From Oceanospirillaceae bacterium (lineage in GTDB: Bacteria > Pseudomonadota > Gammaproteobacteria > Pseudomonadales > Oceanobacteraceae), in contig PBNY01000076.1 in the NCBI GenBank assembly GCA_002723385.1, positions 1-32,112 on the forward strand: a stretch of DNA of 32,112 nt. Direction: 5' to 3'. The translations under genes were made by a program, and so were the position numbers. This document shows positions 16,978 through 24,429 of the stretch, piece by piece (the stretch's first letter is position 1; each line of letters begins with the position of its first letter). Below the pieces are notes generated by a model, which was given only the letters and a program-made list of their open reading frames with translations, was not told the DNA's origin and did no database searches.

Positions 16978-17441
16978 TATCATTCCTCTTGTTATTTTAC
17001 GATTCGTAATAAACCGCCAGACTGAATATTTCCATACGGTTTATTATTTGGCAGCACGTCTGAAACAAGCCATGCGGGTGCTGCCACTGGCATCAAGATA
17101 CTCAGGCACCGTATTGATATCTAATACTGATTAATCAGGAGTCCAATACTATTTTTGCATCCCGAATGGATTATTGATGGGCATCATTGACCAGAACACA
17201 GATCAATTTTCACTTGAAAGCCGCATTTTGCCGGGCTTTCTGGTGTGAGGTTTGCTGCTTCCAACCTTTTGTCCGTCGATGGTATGGTCAACGGCTCTCC
17301 AGTGCACCATACAGTTGTTTTATCACAAGCCAGGGTTTAATCACCGGTATTTTATTACAGCTCCAACGCAAATCCGGTCATCCAATCTACAACGCTAATA
17401 TCGGATATTCAGGAATCCCGATTACCCTGTCATTTTTTACT
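16978..17441 (-). promoter_or_regulatory. Upstream region of catechol dioxygenase copy 1
   Basis: No gene lies in this ~460-bp spacer. It contains GTATT-N7-AATAC at 17111-17127, a second AATACTATT at 17145-17153 (168 bp before the dioxygenase start; the same motif occurs 160 bp before copy 2), and an imperfect dyad TTGACC-N8-GATCAA at 17187-17206. I found no GG-N10-GC sigma-54 promoter in the direction of the dioxygenase. The motifs suggest control by a LysR-type regulator. There is no trace of a dmpQ ferredoxin gene. Confidence 0.45.
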
Positions 17442-17470
17442 GTCACAAAAAACCCTGCCAGGGCAGGGTT
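17442..17470 (-). terminator. Terminator of the phenol hydroxylase operon
   Basis: Stem AACCCTGC (17451-17458) and GCAGGGTT (17463-17470) with a CAGG loop, followed on the minus strand by a T6 run (17445-17450). It lies just past the dmpP stop at 17503 and before dioxygenase copy 1. Confidence 0.85.
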
Positions 17471-17502
17471 GTGAAATGCATATAAAGGATAGTGAATATT
17501 TA

Positions 17503-18564
17503 TTATATACGTTTAAACAAGGCCGAACGGGACTGTTCAGACTCCCCATCCGCTTTGGTGACAAAGCGTTCCATATGAATATCACGCTCAAACAGGCGAC
17601 CTTGCATCAAGGTCGTAATAGCGGCGTCAATCATCGGTGGCGGGCCACACAAATAGGCCTTGTGACCTTCGAATTTCCCGTCGAAATAGTCCTTCACGGC
17701 ATCGTGAACAAAACCGGTGAATCCTTCCCAGTTGTCGCCGTCTTCTGGCGCGTTCAGAGCGGGAATGTAATGGAAGTTCGCGTGTTTCTCTGCCAGGTCT
17801 TCCAGCAGCTCGCAGTTGTAGAGTTCCGCCACGTTACGAGCGCCCTGAAACAGATAAATCTGCCGGGGATCTCCTTCTTCCAGCAATTCCAGCACCATGG
17901 ATTGCGGGCTGGACAAGCCGGAGCCACCGCCAATAAAAATGGCATCCTTGACGTCCGACTTGCGGGTGAAGAACTGTCCATAAGGACCCGCAAGTTTCAG
18001 CGTATCGCCAACCTGCATCTGTTCGTGAATCCAGCGGGTACCAGCACCACCGGGAACCTGGCGAACATGCAGCTCAACTTCATTGGCTCTGGACGGTGGA
18101 TTGGCGATGGAGAAAGCCCGTGTACCTTCAACGCCCGGAATGTCCAGGTTGATGTACTGACCGGCCTGGAACGCCATGTCGCGGTCAAGACTGAATGTGA
18201 TGCCCTTGATGGTCGGAGACAAATCGACAATCGCTTTCACGGTGGCCTGATAGTCTTCCACCGGATGCCCGGCGAAGTCTTCATCCACATCGACGTCAGC
18301 TTCAACCACCAGGTCACTTTCGGGGATCGCGCAGCACGCGAGAATCTTGCCTTCGTCACGTTCCACATCCATCAGGGCAAACGGAGAGGCCGCGCCAATA
18401 TCGACCTCACCTTCCACCAGCTGACATTTGCACGTAGCGCAGGTGCCGTGGCCACAGGCAAAGGGTAACCAGACGCCCTGGCGCAACGCTGCGTCCAGAA
18501 TGGTCTGGCCTTCCTCAACTTCGACTTCCTCGCCAGTCGGTTCAATGGTTACCAGATAACTCAT
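17503..18564 (-). CDS. dmpP: Phenol hydroxylase reductase component (P5)
   Basis: A 353-aa NADH-dependent reductase that passes electrons to the phenol hydroxylase oxygenase. The N-terminal plant-type [2Fe-2S] ferredoxin domain has C37, C42, C45 and C77 as ligands (ACGHGTCATCKC, then LACC). The FAD domain carries RAFSIANPPS at 149-158. The NAD domain has FIGGGSGLSSP at ~210-220 and the late YLCGPPPM. Length equals that of DmpP. Its start lies 2 bp after the dmpO stop, with a G-rich SD inside the dmpO end. It is the last gene of dmpKLMNOP, followed by a terminator. Confidence 0.95.
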   Translation of the reverse strand: MSYLVTIEPTGEEVEVEEGQTILDAALRQGVWLPFACGHGTCATCKCQLVEGEVDIGAASPFALMDVERDEGKILACCAIPESDLVVEADVDVDEDFAGHPVEDYQATVKAIVDLSPTIKGITFSLDRDMAFQAGQYINLDIPGVEGTRAFSIANPPSRANEVELHVRQVPGGAGTRWIHEQMQVGDTLKLAGPYGQFFTRKSDVKDAIFIGGGSGLSSPQSMVLELLEEGDPRQIYLFQGARNVAELYNCELLEDLAEKHANFHYIPALNAPEDGDNWEGFTGFVHDAVKDYFDGKFEGHKAYLCGPPPMIDAAITTLMQGRLFERDIHMERFVTKADGESEQSRSALFKRI

Positions 18565-18566
18565 GA

Positions 18567-18929
18567 TTACACCCCCATCCCCTTGAAGCCGTTCAGGCCC
18601 GGCGTACGGAATCGCAGCAGGGATTTGTGACCGATGCCCAGGCTTTCCAGCGACTGGGATTCATCCGGTTCGAATGCCTCGCCGTCGAGCATCCAGATGG
18701 TCTTGTCCCAGTTGATTTGCTTCCATTCTGGATGAGAAGAGAACCCGCTATCCATCACCTGATCCCGAAAATCGCCGAAGCTCATTTGTGGCGGTACCGG
18801 CCAGGCAAAGGCAGCCGGGAACATGAGATGCTGATCCCACCCGACGTACACCACCTGATTACCATGGAAGTTTTCAACCTTGTCTTTGATGTCGCCGGTG
18901 TATTCCGGCGTAATGGCTTGTACTGGCAT
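18567..18929 (-). CDS. dmpO: Phenol hydroxylase P4 subunit
   Basis: A 120-aa gamma-type subunit of the (alpha-beta-gamma)2 phenol hydroxylase oxygenase, matching DmpO in length and in motifs (YVGWDQHLMFPAAFAWP, then PEWKQINWDKTIWMLDGEAFEP and LGIGHKSLLRFRTPGL). It is structural rather than catalytic. Shine-Dalgarno support is weak: only GAG about 12 bases before the ATG, with an AATAACAAT stretch. It is separated from dmpN by 165 bp containing three hairpins, while its stop is 2 bp from dmpP. Confidence 0.93.
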   Translation of the reverse strand: MPVQAITPEYTGDIKDKVENFHGNQVVYVGWDQHLMFPAAFAWPVPPQMSFGDFRDQVMDSGFSSHPEWKQINWDKTIWMLDGEAFEPDESQSLESLGIGHKSLLRFRTPGLNGFKGMGV

Positions 18930-18955
18930 ATTGTTATTCTCGTTTTAATGCGTCT

Positions 18956-19063
18956 GACGCTCGGAACAGAGCGTCCGCCGCGACCGATGTATTGTTTCTC
19001 GTTCCCACACTCAATGTGGTAACTGCTTTTCCCGATTCGGCTCCCACGCGAGAACGCGGGAGC
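18956..19063. repeat. Three-hairpin repeat cluster between dmpN and dmpO
   Basis: Hairpin 1 is GACGCTC (18956-18962) with GAGCGTC (18969-18975). Hairpin 2 is GTTCCCACA (19001-19009) with TGTGGTAAC (19015-19023), one mismatch. Hairpin 3 is GCTCCCACGCG (19040-19050) with CGCGGGAGC (19055-19063) and a 2-nt bulge. The GTTCCCAC... and GGACGCTC... cores resemble dispersed extragenic palindromes seen in many gammaproteobacteria. It fills most of the 165-bp spacer inside the operon and may affect mRNA processing or stability. Confidence 0.6.
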
Positions 19064-19094
19064 AAGAGGGGGAATTCAGATTTCAGGGGACAGA

Positions 19095-20594
19095 TCAGGC
19101 CGATTTCCACTGCTTCCAGCGTTCTTCATCCGGGCTGCCCTTCATGTCCAGATTGTCGGCACCCAAATTGAAGTGATAGAAATCCTTCAGAATGTCTGGC
19201 ACATCCGGGCCACCACAGTTGCCCTGGAAGATCTGATGAACGGGCAGCCAGGACTGCACATATTTCTCCGGCTCATCCTTGAAGATGTCGCAGCAACCAT
19301 CGGAGCAGAAGTGGTACTTTTCACCCTTGTATTCGGTGGAGCGGTAAGAAAGCTCACCCGGGTTTTCCATATCGGTGAACATCATCGGCACCTGACAGGT
19401 GGTACACAGCTGTGGCAGCGCCTGGCTGTAGAAACGCTTGCCTTCGGCTTCCAGTTTTTTCGCCAACTCCCAGCGCGGACGGTAATACTTGTCGAAGGTT
19501 TCCGGGTACTTCTCGCTCAGCCAATCCAGCTCCTTGTCTGTTGGAATCCAGGTGTGGAAACCGGCAGCATGACCATAGGCATAGAAAGTCCACCAGGCCT
19601 GATGCGAAACATGTTCTTTTTCCTTCTCGACGACATCGGCGTACTTCGGCATACGAATGCCGTAACGGGCCAGATCCTTGAACAGGGCACCGCCCGCTTC
19701 CTCGAAATACACTTCCCAGGCTTCTTTCCAGCTCATGACCTTATTCGGCAGCATGTAGTCCATCATCATGCCGACGAGGGACAGCAGGCGGCAGCCGCGC
19801 CAGAACCACTTGTCGATCCACTTTTGTACGATCGGCACGTTGTCTTCGTGCTGCTCCAGCAGGAACTTGATCACTTCCAGACCCAGTGTCATATGACGGG
19901 CTTCATCCGACTGGGCGGAGAAACCGAAGGTCACGGTGTTCAGGTCGCCGTTGTGCGCTGCACCGGACATAAAGGGGACGAACAGCAGGTTGGTCAGTAC
20001 GTATTCGAAGCTGAACGAGATGGCCACCAGGAACTCGAACGGGCCGCCGGTACGAGCATCGTCAAAGAAGGACTTCGGCACCGACAGGTACCAGACGCGG
20101 TCGTGCATGTGCGTCCAGTCGTGGAAGCCATCGAAGAACTTGTTGTACGGACTCATGGCGTGAACCTGGGTCTGTACATGACGCAATTCATCAATGGATT
20201 GCATCTGGCAGGCCACACGAGCACCAACGCCACCAAACTGGCGGCCAACGTGAGCGAAGCCCTGATAGGCCTGATATTCCAGCGGTGAAACACCCGTCAG
20301 GAACAATTTCACCGCGTTGACGTAGCGAGGGTCCGAGACGTTCAGATGGCCGTTGTTCTGCTGAAAGGCATCAAAAATGGCGTACAGCTTTTTCTCTTTC
20401 TCGGCCTGGTATTTCCAGTACGCGTCCATGGTCAGACGGAACGGGTCTTCCCACTTCGACCAGTCGGTGATCTTGATACCCTCGAATTCTTCGTAGGGAA
20501 AGGCTTCCTTGCGATCTTCGTAGGAGAATTCCCAGTCCAGATCGCGAGTCAGCAGTTTGTACTTGTCTTTGAGATTGAGTTTTTTTGCAGCCAT
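19095..20594 (-). CDS. dmpN: Phenol hydroxylase large oxygenase subunit (P3)
   Basis: The 499-aa catalytic alpha subunit of multicomponent phenol hydroxylase, a soluble diiron monooxygenase turning phenol into catechol. Diiron ligands are E106, E136 and H139 (DELRH) in the first half and E197, E231 and H234 (DEARH) in the second. The C-terminal part has a YHS-like Cys cluster (LCTTCQVPMMF, then HFCSDGCCDIF), usual in this family. Length and N-terminus (KLNLKDKYKLLTRDLDWEFS) agree with DmpN/LapN. The start is supported by AAGGAG 7 bases upstream. Unusually large spacers flank it: 212 bp after dmpM and 165 bp before dmpO. Confidence 0.97.
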   Translation of the reverse strand: MAAKKLNLKDKYKLLTRDLDWEFSYEDRKEAFPYEEFEGIKITDWSKWEDPFRLTMDAYWKYQAEKEKKLYAIFDAFQQNNGHLNVSDPRYVNAVKLFLTGVSPLEYQAYQGFAHVGRQFGGVGARVACQMQSIDELRHVQTQVHAMSPYNKFFDGFHDWTHMHDRVWYLSVPKSFFDDARTGGPFEFLVAISFSFEYVLTNLLFVPFMSGAAHNGDLNTVTFGFSAQSDEARHMTLGLEVIKFLLEQHEDNVPIVQKWIDKWFWRGCRLLSLVGMMMDYMLPNKVMSWKEAWEVYFEEAGGALFKDLARYGIRMPKYADVVEKEKEHVSHQAWWTFYAYGHAAGFHTWIPTDKELDWLSEKYPETFDKYYRPRWELAKKLEAEGKRFYSQALPQLCTTCQVPMMFTDMENPGELSYRSTEYKGEKYHFCSDGCCDIFKDEPEKYVQSWLPVHQIFQGNCGGPDVPDILKDFYHFNLGADNLDMKGSPDEERWKQWKSA

Positions 20595-20670
20595 GATTGG
20601 CTCCTTGTTTTTATTCTTTTGGCCAGATGTCTGAGGTCAGACGTCGGACGCGATAGAGTAATTTCAACGT

Positions 20671-20784
20671 TTGCGGCGTTCAGGGGCGTAGTCTGGTGGA
20701 TGCAGTGCAAGGCGCCCCGCAGAAACGGACACAAGACATACCGAACAGGTAGGCGCAGTGCCGTTTCGAGGAGTAACGCCGCAA
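20671..20784. repeat. Nested inverted repeats between dmpM and dmpN
   Basis: Within the 212-bp dmpM-dmpN spacer, TTGCGGCGTT (20671-20680) is perfectly complementary to AACGCCGCAA (20775-20784). Inside that pair GAAACGG (20722-20728) is complementary to CCGTTTC (20761-20767). The 114-bp unit has no ORF. It looks like an inserted palindromic or MITE-like element, or a large RNA structure in the operon transcript. Confidence 0.5.
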
Positions 20785-20806
20785 TGCGCCGCCAGAATCA
20801 GCCCAC

Positions 20807-21076
20807 TCACACAGCCCAGCTCAGCTCAAGCTTGTCGTCGTCTTCGTCAACGTTGCCGCCCAGCGACACCAGATTCAGATGCAGCTCCTGAACGTCCCAG
20901 TCACGTCCCAGCTTCTCTTCCACGGTTTCGCGGTTCACCACCATCTGGCCTTCCGCTTCCATCCGAATCATGGCCGGTTGATAAATCACTGTGATTTCCG
21001 GGTTGTCGTCTTCGACGGCTTCAACAATGAAGCGGGAAACATCGTTGTCTTGCAGAATCAAATACACCTTGGACAT
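20807..21076 (-). CDS. dmpM: Phenol hydroxylase activator protein (P2)
   Basis: The 89-aa cofactor-less coupling/effector protein of phenol hydroxylase. It binds the oxygenase and is needed for efficient turnover. The sequence (MSKVYLILQDNDVSRFIVEA, later VVNRETVEEKLGR and QELHLNLVSLGGNVDEDDD) fits the MmoB/DmpM family at the normal length of about 90. The longer ORF from 21163 is rejected: GGAG lies 8 bases before ATG 21076. The start is 11 bp past the dmpL stop, so the two are coupled. Confidence 0.95.
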   Translation of the reverse strand: MSKVYLILQDNDVSRFIVEAVEDDNPEITVIYQPAMIRMEAEGQMVVNRETVEEKLGRDWDVQELHLNLVSLGGNVDEDDDKLELSWAV

Positions 21077-21087
21077 GGGGTTCTCCT

Positions 21088-22074
21088 TCAGGCCAGACCG
21101 ATTTTCTTGAGTCGTTTGTCGAGCGCAGCAAGCGCGTCGTCGAGAGAGGCACTGCCACCGCAAAGCTCTTGTGCCAGTGGTGCCATGGCTTCCGCCGTTT
21201 GACCGCGCCAGGTCTCAACCCAGCCTTTCATCAGCGCCTTGTTATGGTCAGATTCACTGGCAACGGTCTTGAACACGCTGTCCGCCCAGCGGCTAACATC
21301 ACGATTCCAGTCGCGCATGAATTCCGTCAGCATACCGACGTCCTGGGCGCCATTGGCGTTGAGCCACTCGTCGTACTGGCGGTAGTAGAGGTCGTGCATC
21401 AGGGTATCCATCACCAGATCCTGAACGATGAAGGTCTCAAACCAGTCCTTGATCACCAGCGTCTTCTCACACAAGGCTCGCTGGCCTTGCCACACGGGAT
21501 CGTTCATCCAGAATTCCTTGGCCTGTGACAAGGCATCACCGCTGTTGCCATCCAGAATCAGACCGATGCGGGACAGATACTGGGCGATACCCAGTCGATC
21601 CATGCCGTCATACAACAACGCCTGGGTAATGGCCGTACCGTAGCCATACGCACTGCCGTAAACGTTATTCAGGTTGGCGGTGTGCTCGACGTGACGCAGA
21701 GGAATCAGGTGACGAACCAGACTGGCCTTGACCTCATCACTCAGGTGGCTCGACAAGCCACGCTTCTCAAAGAAGCTGTAATTGCTTTCCGCCAACTCCT
21801 GCATTTTGGCCCGCTGCTGAACGTAGGTGCCGTAGTAGAACTGACGTGGATCTTTCAGCGCGTACCAGTCTTCCATCACGATGTCGGTTCGAGTCGCGTC
21901 GTTCAGCTCCTTGTCAGGCTGCCATAACGGTCGATAGTGGAAGTTGTTGGTCGCCTGTACGTCGTACGTCGCTTCCTGATAGCGGGTCGCCTGCTTGTTG
22001 CCAAAACGCCGTTCCAGGTTGGCAAAGGTCTGACGCACCGGCTCCAGGGTGGAAGTCTTGATTTCTATGGTCAT
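21088..22074 (-). CDS. dmpL: Phenol hydroxylase beta subunit (P1)
   Basis: The 328-aa beta subunit of the phenol hydroxylase oxygenase, a ferritin-like helical protein without diiron ligands that packs against DmpN. Segments such as FHYRPLWQPDKELNDATRT, the NNVYGSAYGYGTAITQALLY stretch, FWMNDPVWQGQR and the C-terminal WRGQTAEAM region match the family; length agrees with DmpL (about 330). The leader carries ACAGGA and an A/C-rich AACAACAATAACAAC stretch. It follows dmpK by 46 bp and is 11 bp before dmpM. Confidence 0.95.
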   Translation of the reverse strand: MTIEIKTSTLEPVRQTFANLERRFGNKQATRYQEATYDVQATNNFHYRPLWQPDKELNDATRTDIVMEDWYALKDPRQFYYGTYVQQRAKMQELAESNYSFFEKRGLSSHLSDEVKASLVRHLIPLRHVEHTANLNNVYGSAYGYGTAITQALLYDGMDRLGIAQYLSRIGLILDGNSGDALSQAKEFWMNDPVWQGQRALCEKTLVIKDWFETFIVQDLVMDTLMHDLYYRQYDEWLNANGAQDVGMLTEFMRDWNRDVSRWADSVFKTVASESDHNKALMKGWVETWRGQTAEAMAPLAQELCGGSASLDDALAALDKRLKKIGLA

Positions 22075-22120
22075 GGTCTTTTTCCTGTTGTTATTGTTGT
22101 TGCCAGAGTGCAGCCGGGAG

Positions 22121-22417
22121 CTAGCTGGACGCTGGCCGTGAGTGATTGGCAGACATCAGCGTTTCCTCGCCGTAACGCCACTTGTCGAGATCTGCATCGA
22201 CAATCCGAATCTGTTCCGGGGTCATTTCAACCACCTGATTCTTGCGACAGAACTCTTCGAATACCGTTGGCGGCATAATGAGTTCGACAAACAGAGAGGG
22301 ATCACCAATAGCGAAATCAAATTCAACAAAACGCGCGTCCGGTTCACTGCGCACGCGTATATAACGGGTAAAGGAGTCCGTATTACGGACTGGTATTGGA
22401 GTTACATTACGAGCCAT
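22121..22417 (-). CDS. dmpK: Phenol hydroxylase assembly protein (P0)
   Basis: A 98-aa protein matching DmpK/LapK (about 90 aa), which assists iron incorporation or assembly of the oxygenase and is not part of the active enzyme. Recognisable parts are FTRYIRVRSEPDARFVEFDFAIGDPSLFVEL and MPPTVFEEFCRKNQVVEM. The ORF runs up to 22495, but the start is set at 22417: this gives the family N-terminus and falls about 36 nt after the transcription start expected from the sigma-54 promoter, whereas 22495 lies upstream of that promoter. The Shine-Dalgarno is weak (GGGT). First gene of the operon. Confidence 0.9.
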   Translation of the reverse strand: MARNVTPIPVRNTDSFTRYIRVRSEPDARFVEFDFAIGDPSLFVELIMPPTVFEEFCRKNQVVEMTPEQIRIVDADLDKWRYGEETLMSANHSRPASS

Positions 22418-22463
22418 AAGACATACCCGGTTGTTATATTTATTGAGCAATCCAATGACATCC

Positions 22464-22479
22464 AGCAAGCGGCGTGCCA
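22464..22479 (-). promoter_or_regulatory. Sigma-54 promoter of the dmpKLMNOP operon
   Basis: On the minus strand TGGCACGCCGCTTGCT has the invariant -24 GG and -12 GC separated by exactly 10 bases, nearly the full RpoN consensus TGGCACG-N4-TTGC(A/T). The predicted start of transcription is near 22453, about 36 nt before the dmpK ATG. This is the promoter type expected for DmpR-activated phenol operons. Confidence 0.92.
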
Positions 22480-22579
22480 AATTTTTTTCACGCATTATTC
22501 CAGCAAAACCGGGGAAATATCGGCCATTTCCACATGCCGGATTTTCAATTACCTGAGGAAATGATGAAGCTGATGTTTT

Positions 22580-22601
22580 TGCCTCACGATATGATCAGGC
22601 A
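22580..22601. promoter_or_regulatory. Candidate upstream activating site for the DmpR-like activator
   Basis: A 22-bp imperfect palindrome with perfect outer arms TGCCT/AGGCA and an ATAT centre. It lies about 127-148 bp upstream of the predicted sigma-54 transcription start, the range in which DmpR activating sites lie in Pseudomonas. The sequence itself does not match the TTGATCAATTGATCAA-like consensus, so the assignment is positional. A second dyad GGAAAT-N7-ATTTCC lies at 22513-22531. Confidence 0.4.
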
Positions 22602-22639
22602 GCACCCCCAATAACAGCACTCAATAATAAAGACAGGTT

Positions 22640-22669
22640 TTGCTCTGTGACACAGATACCGGCTAGAAT
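22640..22669 (+). promoter_or_regulatory. Probable sigma-70 promoter of dmpR
   Basis: TTGCTC at 22640-22645 and TAGAAT at 22664-22669 are 18 bp apart and directed toward dmpR, giving a leader of about 23 nt. No clear Shine-Dalgarno precedes the dmpR ATG, only an A-rich CATAACAATAAAAAT stretch. Low translation of the activator would be consistent with that. Confidence 0.5.
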
Positions 22670-22698
22670 GGAGCAAAGCCAAACATAACAATAAAAAT

Positions 22699-24429
22699 AT
22701 GAAAGATTTCATTGATGTTCAGTCTGAGCTGCCTGAAGCCGACGACCTGATCGCGCAGATCCGATTCAACCACAAGGAAGGGAAAATCTGGCTGCAGGAA
22801 AATCGCATGCTGCTGATTCACGCCGGCGACATGGGCATCCTGCGTGACGAGCTGATCACCTCCATGGGGATCGAACGGGCTCGTGGATTCCTGATGCGGT
22901 TCGGTTATCAGGCTGGAAAACGCGATGCGGAAGTAGCGCGCAAGGTGCGTGGCCACATGGGGCTAGACATGGGCTTTCTGGCCGGTGTACAGCTGCACGC
23001 GATTGAAGGCATCGTCTGTGTCACCCCCCGAAAAGTACAACTTGATCCTGACGGCAAGGGTTTTTACGGCGAGTTCGACTGGACCGGTTCCTACGAAGCC
23101 GACCTGCATCTGGCCAACCATGGCACCGCCGACTATCCGGTGTGCTGGACACTGCTGGGTTACGCCAGTGGCTACACCTCGGCCTTCCTGGGCATGAACA
23201 TTTTGTACAAGGAAGTTTCCTGTCGAGGTATGGGCGACGAGCACTGCTCCATCATCGGAAAACCGGCTTGCGAGTGGGAAGACCGTGATGATCTGGAACG
23301 CATGCTGACCCCGGACCATGTGGCCGATGAACTCTACTCACTGCAGCAACAGGTCGACAGCCTGAAAGCCAGTTTTCGTGCCGACGAACTGCAAGCCGAT
23401 CTGCTGTTCAATTCCGTTGGCTGTTCCGAGGCTTTCCGTCAGGTTTGCCAGCTCATCCGCAAGGCCAGCCAAAGCAAGGCCACTGTACTCCTTCAAGGAG
23501 AAACGGGGGTTGGAAAAGAAGTGGTCGCTCGCGGACTTCATCTTGCCAGTGACCGTTCAGAACAGTCGTTTGTGGCCGTCAACTGTGCCTGTATCCCACC
23601 CGACCTGATAGAAGCCGAGCTGTTTGGCGTCGAAAAAGGCGCTTTTACCGGCGCAACGGTCAGCCGTGAAGGACGCTTTGAAAGAGCCAATGGCGGCACC
23701 ATTTTCCTCGACGAGGTGATTGAATTGTCCCCGCGTGCCCAGGCGACTTTGCTGCGGGTATTGCAGGAGGGCGAACTGGAACGTGTCGGTGATCATCGCA
23801 CCCGCGCCATTGATGTTCGTATCGTCGCGGCAACCAACGAGAACCTCGAAAAAGCGGTGGAAGAAGGCCGCTTTCGGGCGGATCTGTTCTTCCGCCTGAA
23901 CGTCTTTCCCGTACGCATTCCTCCCTTGCGGGAACGCACGGATGACATCCCACTGCTGGCTGAGCACTTCCTCGAAAAGTACCAGAACCTGTATCAGAAA
24001 CGTGTCGCTTGCGTATCCGACAAAGCCATGCAGGCGCTGGTTCAGTACAAGTGGCCAGGTAATATCCGGGAGTTGGAAAACATGATCGAGCGTGGCGTTA
24101 TTCTTACGGATAACGGCTCCAGTATTGAGCTTTGCAATCTGTTCCCGTCCCTGATGGAACCGACCCACCCTCTCAATGTTATCGCCCAGGATGGCAAACT
24201 GTCCGCCAGTACCAGCCAGTTGATCGCCGGACAGGATCAAGCCCGCGCATTGATTCAAAAAGGCGTCGGCCTGGAAGATATTGAGCGACAAATGATCCAG
24301 GAAGCAATGGCTCAATCCAAGAATAATATTACCCATGCCGCCAAGCTGTTGGGTATCAGTCGTCCGGCACTGGCCTATCGCCTTAAAAAGCTTGATGACT
24401 CTGCTGAAAACAGGAAATCAGAAACGTAA
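22699..24429 (+). CDS. dmpR: DmpR-type phenol-responsive sigma-54 activator
   Basis: A 576-aa NtrC-family transcription activator of the XylR/DmpR/MopR group. The N-terminal sensory domain (XylR_N plus V4R, ~15-190) keeps the MopR phenol contacts H106 and W134 as H100 and W128, and the zinc ligands C155, E178, C181 and C189 as C149, E172, C175 and C183, a constant offset of six. A linker (~205-235) precedes the AAA+ domain: Walker A GETGVGKE 267-274, the sigma-54 contact GAFTGA 314-319, and Walker B GGTIFLDE 332-339. The Fis-type HTH is at the C-terminus ([20 protein letters not shown]). It is divergent from dmpK and should bind phenols directly and activate the dmpK promoter. Effector range is inferred from the conserved pocket residues only. 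Confidence 0.96.
   Translation: MKDFIDVQSELPEADDLIAQIRFNHKEGKIWLQENRMLLIHAGDMGILRDELITSMGIERARGFLMRFGYQAGKRDAEVARKVRGHMGLDMGFLAGVQLHAIEGIVCVTPRKVQLDPDGKGFYGEFDWTGSYEADLHLANHGTADYPVCWTLLGYASGYTSAFLGMNILYKEVSCRGMGDEHCSIIGKPACEWEDRDDLERMLTPDHVADELYSLQQQVDSLKASFRADELQADLLFNSVGCSEAFRQVCQLIRKASQSKATVLLQGETGVGKEVVARGLHLASDRSEQSFVAVNCACIPPDLIEAELFGVEKGAFTGATVSREGRFERANGGTIFLDEVIELSPRAQATLLRVLQEGELERVGDHRTRAIDVRIVAATNENLEKAVEEGRFRADLFFRLNVFPVRIPPLRERTDDIPLLAEHFLEKYQNLYQKRVACVSDKAMQALVQYKWPGNIRELENMIERGVILTDNGSSIELCNLFPSLMEPTHPLNVIAQDGKLSASTSQLIAGQDQARALIQKGVGLEDIERQMIQEAMAQSKNNITHAAKLLGISRPALAYRLKKLDDSAENRKSET

Noticed and set aside
16990-17180. Sigma-54 promoter for dioxygenase copy 1
   Set aside because: Scanned on the minus strand for GG-N10-GC; no position fits, so no such promoter is claimed.
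17187-17474. 95-aa plus-strand ORF in the dmpP-dioxygenase spacer
   Set aside because: It runs through the phenol operon terminator, has no ribosome site, and its translation resembles no protein.
19173-20288. 371-aa plus-strand ORF opposite dmpN
   Set aside because: Shadow of dmpN, which has full diiron motifs and operon context.
23557-24336. 259-aa minus-strand ORF opposite dmpR
   Set aside because: Shadow of the AAA+ and linker coding region of dmpR.
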